Of a stretch of 12,239 nucleotides of DNA, positions 1-5,195 are shown piece by piece; position 1 is the first letter of the stretch, and each line of letters starts with the position of its first letter. The position numbers were made by a program, and so were the translations under genes. This stretch comes from JBCCMF01 sp038747545. Its GTDB lineage: Bacteria; Bacteroidota; Rhodothermia; Rhodothermales; JBCCMF01. The notes beneath the pieces are model-generated. The model saw nothing but the letters and a program-made list of their open reading frames with translations. It had not been told where the DNA came from and ran no database searches. The DNA is taken from contig JBCDJT010000144.1 of the NCBI GenBank assembly GCA_038747545.1, positions 1-12,239 of the forward strand, read 5' to 3'.

Positions 1-888
1 ACCACGTGGGACGTCAATGGCGACGGCTGGACCGATCTGTTTGTGGCCAACGACCGCGAGCCCGACCAGCTGTACCTCAACGACGGCACGGGCGCGTTCC
101 AGGACGTCGGCGTGGCAAGCGGCATGGCGTACGACGAGCGCGGCCGTACGCGTGCGGGCATGGGCATGGAGATCGGCATCACAGACACCACCGGGCAGCC
201 CACCCTCTTCGTGGCGAACTTCTCCAATGAGATGGTGGGCGTCTACCGCCAGACCGCGCCGACGCTCTTCCTCGACCGGGCCGCCGCCTCCCAGATCGGG
301 CGCCCGTCGCGCCGCACGCTGGGCTTCGGGCTCGTCGTTTTCGATGCTAACCTCGACGGCCACCAAGACGCGCTCGTCGCCAACGGCCACATCCAGCCCG
401 CCGTGGACCGCATCCAAGACCGCATCACGTTCCGCCAACCCCCGCACCTCTTCCTCAGCGACGGCGCGGGCACCTTCACCGATATCGCCCCCGACCTTGG
501 CCTGCCGCTCGACCAACCGCTCCTTGGCCGCGCCGCCGCCACCGCCGACTACGACCGCGACGGCGACCTCGATGTGCTGCTCGTGGATTGCGGCGGTCCG
601 GTCTATCTGTGGCGCAACGACCACGCCGCCCCGCCGCCCGTGCTCACCCTCGATATCCGCGACGCATCGGGCGCGCCCGCCCTCGATGCGCTGGCTCACG
701 TCTACGCAGGCAGCCAGGTCTTCACCCAGCGCGTGCAGACCGGCGGCAGCTACCTCAGCGTCCGCTCGCCCGAACTGGCCTTCGCGCTCCCCTCAGCTGC
801 TGCCGACTCTGTCGTTGTGCGCTGGCCCACGGGCAAGGTGCAGCGGCTGACCGACGTGCCCGCAAGCCGTCTGCAGCTTCAGCTCTGA
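1..888 (+). CDS. CRTAC1-like VCBS/FG-GAP repeat protein with C-terminal ASPIC/UnbV domain (5' truncated)
   Basis: The reading frame is open from the first base, so the start lies outside the window; 295 residues to the TGA are visible. Three Asp-rich loops of the FG-GAP/VCBS type (D-x-[DN]-x-D-G-x-x-D) can be read: DVNGDGWTD at visible residues 4-12, DANLDGHQD near 115 and DYDRDGDLD near 183. In this fold such loops bind calcium between the blades of a beta-propeller. The last 80 or so residues match the ASPIC/UnbV domain, with G-S-Y-L-S followed by VVVRWPTGKVQRL. The usual SNRDGIGARV-like opening of that domain appears degenerate here. The family is typically extracellular; its biochemical role is not established. 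In related genomes such genes are often found near TPR proteins, and one lies at 2117-3328, although an opposite-strand gene separates them. A GTG at 43 is only an internal codon. The family assignment is firm, the function is not. Confidence 0.88.
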   Translation, partial: TTWDVNGDGWTDLFVANDREPDQLYLNDGTGAFQDVGVASGMAYDERGRTRAGMGMEIGITDTTGQPTLFVANFSNEMVGVYRQTAPTLFLDRAAASQIGRPSRRTLGFGLVVFDANLDGHQDALVANGHIQPAVDRIQDRITFRQPPHLFLSDGAGTFTDIAPDLGLPLDQPLLGRAAATADYDRDGDLDVLLVDCGGPVYLWRNDHAAPPPVLTLDIRDASGAPALDALAHVYAGSQVFTQRVQTGGSYLSVRSPELAFALPSAAADSVVVRWPTGKVQRLTDVPASRLQLQL

Positions 889-895
889 CGCTCGC

Positions 896-2029
896 TCACG
901 CGAAGAAGCGGCGGATCACGTCGGCGATGAGCGACTGTTGGCCTTCGTCGAGTTCGGTGTGCATCGGAAGCGAGAGGACTTCGTCGGAGGCGCGGATGGT
1001 TTCAGTGAGATCGTCCCAGCGGGCCTGCGCCGGGCCGTCGGCGAAGACGGGCAGTTGGTGCAATGCCTTGGGATAGTAGATCGCGTGCGGGATGCCTTCC
1101 GCCTTGAGGTGCGCCGAGAGGGCGTCGCGCTGGCCGTCAGTGACACGCAGCGTGTACTGGTGGAAAACGTGCGTCCGGTCGGGGGCGCGGTGGGGGAGGA
1201 CCAGCGCCTCAACATCGCCCAGCAGCACATCGTAGCGATCCGCTGCAGCCTGCCGGGCCGCGATGTACTGATCCAAGTACTTCAGCTTCACACCCAGGAT
1301 GGCGGCCTGCATCGCATCCAGCCGGCTGTTGATCCCCACGACCTCGTTGAAGTACTTCCGCTTCGAGCCGTGATTGGCTACGAGCTTCATCGCCTCGAAC
1401 AGCTCTGCCGATGGGGTAAGCACCGCGCCGCCATCGCCGTAGCAGCCCAAGTTCTTCGACGGAAAGAACGACAGCGTGCCGATGTCGCCCAAGAAGCCGA
1501 CTTTCTTGCCCTTGTATGCCGCACCAATCGCCTGCGCCGTGTCTTCGATGATCGGGATGCCATATTTCTTGCCGAGGGCCAGCATCGGGTCCAGGTCGGC
1601 TGGTTGCCCAAACAGGTGCACGGGCACAATCGCCTTCGTCCGCTCCGTGATGAGCGCTTCGATCTTCCCGGGGTCGATGTTGAACGTATCGGGCTCGATG
1701 TCGGCGAAAACGGGCGTGGCGCCCAGCAGCGCAGCCGCCTCGGCGGTGGCGATGAATGTGAACGCCGTCGTGATGACCTCGTCGCCCGGCCCGATGCCGA
1801 GCGCCATCATCGCAATCTGCAAGGCATCGGTGCCGTTGGCAACCCCAAGCGTGTACGGCCCGTCGAGGTAGCCGGCCAAGTCGCACTCGAACTCGCGCAC
1901 GGCGGGTCCGTTGATGAACGCCGTCTGCGTCAGGACCTCGTGCAGCGCGGCATCGACCTCGGCCTTGATCGCGAGGTACTGGCCGTGCAGATCTACCATG
2001 CGGATGGGCGGCGTAAGCGTATCAGACAT
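896..2029 (-). CDS. DegT/DnrJ/EryC1/StrS-family PLP-dependent sugar aminotransferase (WbpE-like)
   Basis: This 377-residue protein has the usual length of nucleotide-sugar aminotransferases, which transfer an amino group, normally from glutamate, to a keto sugar used for surface polysaccharides. Visible landmarks are ANGTDAL near residues 64-70 (cofactor phosphate binding), VPVHLFGQ near 135-142, IEDTAQ with Asp163 (expected contact to the PLP ring nitrogen), and SFFPSKNLGCYGDGG with Lys192 as the expected Schiff-base lysine. The HG and GINSRLDAMQAAIL segments follow, as in WbpE-type enzymes that act on UDP-3-keto-hexosaminuronic acid. From memory it resembles Pseudomonas WbpE along its whole length, but the exact substrate is inference. 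The frame stays open upstream to 2311, yet that part overlaps the TPR gene and looks non-coding; the ATG at 2029 is followed by SDTLTPPIRMVDLHGQ, which fits the family N terminus. No strong Shine-Dalgarno is present. No other sugar-nucleotide gene is in view, so it appears isolated. It converges on the ASPIC gene with a 7-bp gap. Confidence 0.93.
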   Translation of the reverse strand: MSDTLTPPIRMVDLHGQYLAIKAEVDAALHEVLTQTAFINGPAVREFECDLAGYLDGPYTLGVANGTDALQIAMMALGIGPGDEVITTAFTFIATAEAAALLGATPVFADIEPDTFNIDPGKIEALITERTKAIVPVHLFGQPADLDPMLALGKKYGIPIIEDTAQAIGAAYKGKKVGFLGDIGTLSFFPSKNLGCYGDGGAVLTPSAELFEAMKLVANHGSKRKYFNEVVGINSRLDAMQAAILGVKLKYLDQYIAARQAAADRYDVLLGDVEALVLPHRAPDRTHVFHQYTLRVTDGQRDALSAHLKAEGIPHAIYYPKALHQLPVFADGPAQARWDDLTETIRASDEVLSLPMHTELDEGQQSLIADVIRRFFA

Positions 2030-2058
2030 AAGAGATGCCAGCGGGTTGACGTTGTATA

Positions 2059-2081
2059 TTGCTGCTGCGAGATTGCAGCAA
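2059..2081. promoter_or_regulatory. Operator-like inverted repeat in the divergent spacer
   Basis: TTGCTGC (2059-2065) and GCAGCAA (2075-2081) form a perfect 7-bp inverted repeat with a 9-bp spacer. It sits in the 87-bp gap between the divergent aminotransferase and TPR-lipoprotein genes. The size and symmetry would suit a dimeric repressor, but the arms could also simply form a small hairpin in either 5' leader. No known regulator is recognised from the sequence. Confidence 0.35.
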
Positions 2082-2099
2082 GAAAGATACCATAGGCAC

Positions 2100-2111
2100 G
2101 AGGCGAAAACG
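2100..2111. promoter_or_regulatory. Half-operator GAGGCGAAAACG shared with the palindrome at 5003-5024
   Basis: These twelve bases are identical to bases 5003-5014 of the perfect palindrome upstream of the T9SS-exported protein. The copy ends six bases before the GTG start of the TPR lipoprotein, where a bound protein could hinder that gene's expression and also sit upstream of the divergent aminotransferase. Only the left half of the palindrome is kept; the right half is absent. A shorter copy of the core, GGCGAAAACG, also occurs inside the aminotransferase gene at 1703-1712, so chance is a real alternative. Confidence 0.25.
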
Positions 2112-2116
2112 AACAC

Positions 2117-3328
2117 GTGAAGACAGGCCGAGCAATGGGGAAGTGGGGGGTGCTGGCGGCGCTCATCGTCTGGGCAGGATGTGCAGCGCCTTCCGCGCTT
2201 CCCCCCGAAGTGGAGACCTTCCTGCAGTCGGCTGATTCCGCCCTCAGCGTGCAGGATGCACAGGCCGCGCTGGCCTGGACCGAGCGTGCTGAGGACGTGG
2301 CGCCAGGGCATCCGGCCATCGCCGCCAAGCGCGGTACCATCGCCTACGTGCTGGGCCAGTATGACGAGGCCCGTACCCAGCTAGAGCAGGCCGTGGCGCA
2401 AGACCCGACGGCGGCTGAATGGTGGATGGTGCTGGGCGACGTCGCCTTCCAGCAAGAGCGCTTCGAGGACGCTCTCGGGTTCTACACGCGCTCTGTAGAG
2501 GCCGCCGCCACGCCTGAGGCGTGGCTCGGCGCCGCCAACGCGCATTGGGAGCTGGACGAGGTCGACGAAGCGCGGCAAGCGTGCGAGCAAGCCCTGCTCG
2601 CCGACTCCACCTATGCGCCAGCCCACAGTAGCCTTGCCGACGTGCTGGAAGAATTGGGCGACTTTGAGCCCGCCCTAGCCCACGCCACCGACGCGCTCCG
2701 CCTTCAGCCCGATGAGCCCATCTACCGCACCCAGGTTGGCGTCTTGCTGTTCAAGACCGAACGGTGGGTGCCTGCGGCGAACATGTTGTACCCCGTCGTA
2801 GAGCGGCAGCCGTGGAACTACACGGCGCTCTTCACCATCGGCCAAGCGCTCCAGCAACTCGGGCACGCGGAGCCCGCCGCCGAATTCCTTAAGCAAGCCT
2901 CGGTGGTGCAGCAGCAGGACACGCAGCTGCGCTTGGCCCAGCAGTCGGCGGCCCTGCAGCCCACGAGCGCCGAGGCGCAGGTCAAGGTGGCCGAGCAGTT
3001 GCTGGAGGCCGGGCGCGAGGCCGAGGCGATCCAAGCCTTCATGCGGGTACAGCTGCTCCGGCCCGACAACTTGGGCGTTCAGCACACCATCGCGTCGCTG
3101 CTGCTGGGCATCGGCGAGCGGGACGAGGCGCGGCGGCGCTACGCGTCAATCCTGGCCGCCGATTCCAGCTACGTGGAGGCGGCCGTCAGCCTGGGTGCGA
3201 TCCTGTACGAAGATGGACAGCCGGGTGCAGCGCGGGCGCTCTGGCAAACTAGCCTGAAGCGCGCGCCAGACAACGCCAACCTGCGCTCTCTCTTGGCGCA
3301 GACCCAACCCGCCAACGTGGACTCCTGA
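2117..3328 (+). CDS. TPR-repeat lipoprotein
   Basis: The product has 403 residues. It begins with a short basic stretch and a hydrophobic segment (residues 11-20) ending in W-A-G-C, with Cys22 as the probable lipidated residue. The tryptophan at position -3 is unusual for a lipobox, so lipid attachment is likely rather than sure. The rest is built from about ten tetratricopeptide helical hairpins of roughly 34 residues, starting near 33, 65, 100, 133, 167, 201, 235, 284, 318 and 353. A Q-rich linker (about 260-280, QQQDTQLRLAQQ) interrupts the regular spacing. TPR arrays are protein-binding scaffolds; in this cellular setting it would face the periplasm or the cell surface. The GTG at 2117 is used as start; an in-frame ATG at 2135 would give a signal peptide six residues shorter and is equally possible. 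Its nearest plausible functional partner is the ASPIC-domain gene to the left. No binding partner can be read from the sequence. Confidence 0.88.
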   Translation: MKTGRAMGKWGVLAALIVWAGCAAPSALPPEVETFLQSADSALSVQDAQAALAWTERAEDVAPGHPAIAAKRGTIAYVLGQYDEARTQLEQAVAQDPTAAEWWMVLGDVAFQQERFEDALGFYTRSVEAAATPEAWLGAANAHWELDEVDEARQACEQALLADSTYAPAHSSLADVLEELGDFEPALAHATDALRLQPDEPIYRTQVGVLLFKTERWVPAANMLYPVVERQPWNYTALFTIGQALQQLGHAEPAAEFLKQASVVQQQDTQLRLAQQSAALQPTSAEAQVKVAEQLLEAGREAEAIQAFMRVQLLRPDNLGVQHTIASLLLGIGERDEARRRYASILAADSSYVEAAVSLGAILYEDGQPGAARALWQTSLKRAPDNANLRSLLAQTQPANVDS

Positions 3329-3341
3329 ACTTCACAGATAT

Positions 3342-3376
3342 TTTGGCGAAGGTTTTTGCCCGACGCCCCATATTTG
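3342..3376 (+). promoter_or_regulatory. Candidate Bacteroidota-type promoter for the beta-barrel gene
   Basis: CATATTTG at 3369-3376 differs by one base from the Bacteroidota -7 consensus TAnnTTTG. A TTTG at 3342-3345 could serve as the -33 element, although the 23-bp spacer is at the long end of the usual range. It lies in the 220-bp gap after the TPR gene and would give a leader of about 165 nt containing the hairpin at 3494-3528. The spacer also contains GGCGAAGGTTTTTGCC (3345-3360), a weak relative of the palindrome at 5003-5024. This is a consensus match only. Confidence 0.25.
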
Positions 3377-3493
3377 TCAGCCAACGTCCAGTAAGCCACT
3401 CACACGTGTAGAGTTCGCGGGAGACAGCTTAACCCCCAGGCCTCTCCAACCGATGCTACACGCAGACCTACTCCCCACCAGGCAGGTCGCATC

Positions 3494-3528
3494 GTTACAG
3501 CCCCGCGCATCGGGGCTGCTGTAGTAAC
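3494..3528 (+). promoter_or_regulatory. Stem-loop in the leader of the beta-barrel gene
   Basis: CAGCCCCG (3498-3505) and CGGGGCTG (3511-3518) form a perfect 8-bp GC-rich stem with a 5-nt loop. Outer bases GTTAC (3494-3498) and GTAAC (3524-3528) are also complementary, separated from the inner stem by an asymmetric bulge. It ends about 20 nt before the ATG at 3549, just upstream of a GGGAG ribosome-binding site (3539-3543). No T-run follows, so it is not a classic intrinsic terminator. It could be a terminator of the TPR transcript without a U-tract, or a leader structure affecting translation or mRNA stability. Confidence 0.5.
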
Positions 3529-3548
3529 ACCTAGCTCCGGGAGTACAC

Positions 3549-4868
3549 ATGCCGCATTGCCGACGCCTCGTCCGCACCTCAGTACTGTATGCCGTTCTTG
3601 TTCTTGCCTTTCCACTGCTTGCTTTAGGGCAGGCCACTGCTCCAGACATGAGCAGTGGGGATACGGCACCTGCATTCACTGATGACGAAGAGCCTAGGAT
3701 CTCGCGCGAGGACGCGCCCAACGTCTTCCTAGACTGCAGCGCCTCGTGCGACCGCACCTACATCCGCACCGAGATCACGTTCGTCAACTACGTGCGCGAC
3801 CGCGAAGCGTCTGATGTACACGTGCTCATCACCGCGCAACGCACAGGGAGCGGAAGCCGAGAGTTCGAGCTGGACTTCATCGGGCGCAACGAGTTCGAAG
3901 GGTTGAACCAAGAACTCTTTTTCATTGCCCAACAGGTCAACACGCCGGACGAGACGCGCGCCGGGCTCACGCGCATCCTGAAGATTGGGCTCGTGGCCTA
4001 CGTAGCCCAGACGCCGCTGGCGGAGCAACTCGCCGTTGAGTTCGACGACACCGACGTTGTCCAAGAGACGGAGATTGCCGATCCCTGGAACTTCTGGGTG
4101 TTCGATGTAGACGGAAACGGCAGCCTCGATAGCGAATCCCTGCGCGACTCCTACCGGTTCGGCGGATCGGTCTCGGCCGACCGCGTGACCGAGTTGTGGC
4201 GCGTTCGCTCGCGAGTCAACGGAAACTATGACCTGCGCCGCTTTGAGAACGACGACGAAACCATCGAGAGTGCGGAGAGCCGCTGGGGAGGTTGGGGCTC
4301 TGTGGTGAAGAGCCTGGGCGATCACTGGTCGGCTGGCGTGTCCGGGAGCTTCGAATCCTCCACGCGAAACAACACCGACTTTCGGTCGGGGCTTGGCCCG
4401 GCCATCGAGTATAGCGTGTTTCCCTACAGCGAGGTAAGCCGCCGCGAACTGACCATTGCCTACCGGGTGGGCGTCAACTACTGGGACTACACCGAAGTCA
4501 CCATCTTTGATAAGGTAGAAGAGACGCAGGTACGGCAGTCGTTGGAAGCCGCGCTACGCGTACGGCAGCCGTGGGGGAACGCCAACATCGCGCTCGAAGG
4601 CTCTACCTTCTTCAGCGACCTCGGCAAGAGCCGCCTAGAGTTTCGCAGCTTCATCTCCCTGCGCGTGGTGAAGGGCCTCTCGGTCCGGTTCTCCGGCGGC
4701 TTCGAGCTGATCAACGACCAGTTGTTCCTCCCCAAGGGCGATGCCTCACTCGAAGAGATCCTGTTGCAACGCCGCCAGCTGGCCACCAACTTCGGGCTCA
4801 ACAGCTCCATCGGGCTGAGCTACACGTTCGGCTCAATTTACAACAACGTGGTCAATACGCGGCTCTAG
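3549..4868 (+). CDS. Outer-membrane beta-barrel protein of unknown function
   Basis: The product has 439 residues. It starts with a clear Sec signal peptide (hydrophobic core about residues 11-26, likely cleavage after ALG at 27). A short acidic linker follows, then a region beginning VFLDCSASCDRTYIRTEITFVNYVRD with Cys63 and Cys67, which may form a disulfide once exported. From about residue 195 the sequence alternates polar and hydrophobic residues in strand-like blocks rich in Gly, Tyr, Trp and Phe (for example HWSAGVSGSFES, YRVGVNYWDY, LRVRQPWGNANIALEG, LSVRFSGGFELI). The end, SIGLSYTFGSIYNNVVNTRL, is also barrel-like. DVDGNGSLD at 186-194 looks like a calcium loop. From memory, similar proteins occur as uncharacterised conserved proteins in Bacteroidota and neighbouring phyla; I know no established function. 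A GGGAG Shine-Dalgarno stands 5 nt before the ATG, unlike the SD-less genes downstream. It is followed by its own terminator, so it is probably monocistronic. Confidence 0.85.
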   Translation: MPHCRRLVRTSVLYAVLVLAFPLLALGQATAPDMSSGDTAPAFTDDEEPRISREDAPNVFLDCSASCDRTYIRTEITFVNYVRDREASDVHVLITAQRTGSGSREFELDFIGRNEFEGLNQELFFIAQQVNTPDETRAGLTRILKIGLVAYVAQTPLAEQLAVEFDDTDVVQETEIADPWNFWVFDVDGNGSLDSESLRDSYRFGGSVSADRVTELWRVRSRVNGNYDLRRFENDDETIESAESRWGGWGSVVKSLGDHWSAGVSGSFESSTRNNTDFRSGLGPAIEYSVFPYSEVSRRELTIAYRVGVNYWDYTEVTIFDKVEETQVRQSLEAALRVRQPWGNANIALEGSTFFSDLGKSRLEFRSFISLRVVKGLSVRFSGGFELINDQLFLPKGDASLEEILLQRRQLATNFGLNSSIGLSYTFGSIYNNVVNTRL

Positions 4869-4874
4869 CGGCAT

Positions 4875-4901
4875 GGTGCAGCACACTGGGCACCTTTTTT
4901 T
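4875..4901 (+). terminator. Intrinsic terminator after the beta-barrel gene
   Basis: GGTGC (4875-4879) pairs with GCACC (4890-4894) around a 10-nt loop and is followed directly by seven T residues (4895-4901). It begins 6 nt after the TAG stop. The stem is short, at 5 bp. An alternative fold, GGGCA (4888-4892) with TGCCC (4901-4905), would put the T-run in the loop and is less likely to terminate transcription. Confidence 0.6.
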
Positions 4902-5002
4902 GCCCATAATAACCGTGAAGCCTATTGTGAAATTACCTTTGGCATTTAAGCCAGAACCCTCGATTCCTCGAACGTTTGGGCGCATTTGGAAGCGTTTTCA
5001 GT

Positions 5003-5024
5003 GAGGCGAAAACGTTTTCGCCTC
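5003..5024. promoter_or_regulatory. Perfect 22-bp palindrome, LacI-family-style operator
   Basis: GAGGCGAAAAC at 5003-5013 is followed at once by its exact reverse complement at 5014-5024, giving a 22-bp perfect palindrome with no spacer. The centre, AAAACGTTTT with a CG step on the symmetry axis, is the typical form of LacI/GalR-family operators, which usually respond to sugars. A loopless palindrome is a poor RNA hairpin, which favours a protein-binding site. It lies 19 bp upstream of the -33 element of the promoter candidate at 5043-5073 and downstream of the alternative -7 box at 4934-4941. It would repress the latter by roadblock, or act on the former from upstream. No LacI gene is in the window; the assignment rests on motif shape. 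Confidence 0.65.
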
Positions 5025-5042
5025 CGTTTGCTTCATTCGTTC

Positions 5043-5073
5043 TTGATTGTCAGGTTACGAGCATGTATGTTTT
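5043..5073 (+). promoter_or_regulatory. Candidate Bacteroidota-type promoter for the CBM9/T9SS protein
   Basis: TTG at 5043-5045 and TATGTTTT at 5066-5073 are separated by 20 bp. They match the -33/-7 pattern TTTG / TAnnTTTG apart from one base in each element. Transcription would begin near 5080, leaving a leader of about 115 nt. The perfect palindrome lies just upstream. This is a consensus match only; an exact TACCTTTG at 4934-4941 is a rival. Confidence 0.35.
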
Positions 5074-5195
5074 CGCGCAGCGTGTGTCCCGTGTATGCGC
5101 CCTTTTGTACAGACGCTCCATAGCACGATGGTACGGTCCCCGTTGGAATCGCTTCCATCTCCACTAACATCCTTACACACCAACAAACAACCGCA

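Larger units (their letters stand above)
4869..5195. other. 327-bp non-coding regulatory region upstream of the T9SS-exported protein
   Basis: There is no convincing gene here. The region holds, in order, the terminator at 4875-4901, an exact -7 consensus TACCTTTG at 4934-4941 (without a good -33 partner), three AACGTTT-like half-sites at 4971, 4991 and 5011, the perfect palindrome at 5003-5024, a second promoter candidate at 5043-5073, and an A/C-rich leader without Shine-Dalgarno that ends CAACAAACAACCGCA before the tandem ATG ATG. A 63-codon frame at 4976-5167 runs through the palindrome and looks non-coding. Confidence 0.6.

Noticed and set aside
889..895. Bidirectional terminator between the convergent ASPIC and aminotransferase genes
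   Set aside because: The gap is only 7 bp and I find no stem with a T-run on either strand there or just inside the gene ends.
1703..1712. GGCGAAAACG copy inside the aminotransferase gene as a further operator
   Set aside because: It encodes the V-F-A-D segment expected for the family and lacks the second half of the palindrome, so coding constraint explains it.
938..2095. Long plus-strand frame (385 codons) opposite the aminotransferase
   Set aside because: It is the antisense shadow of a gene with clear catalytic motifs; its own translation is Arg/Val-rich with no recognisable domain.
2030..2311. N-terminal extension of the aminotransferase frame up to 2311 (94 extra residues)
   Set aside because: It runs antisense through the signal peptide and first TPR of the lipoprotein gene, is rich in Cys and His unlike the family, and the ATG at 2029 gives the normal family N terminus.
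4888..4905. Alternative hairpin GGGCA/TGCCC with the T-run in its loop
   Set aside because: It competes with the GGTGC/GCACC stem, which leaves the seven T residues directly after the stem as a terminator needs.
4976..5167. 63-codon plus-strand frame upstream of the T9SS protein gene
   Set aside because: It spans the perfect palindrome and a promoter candidate, has no ribosome-binding site, and its product looks random.
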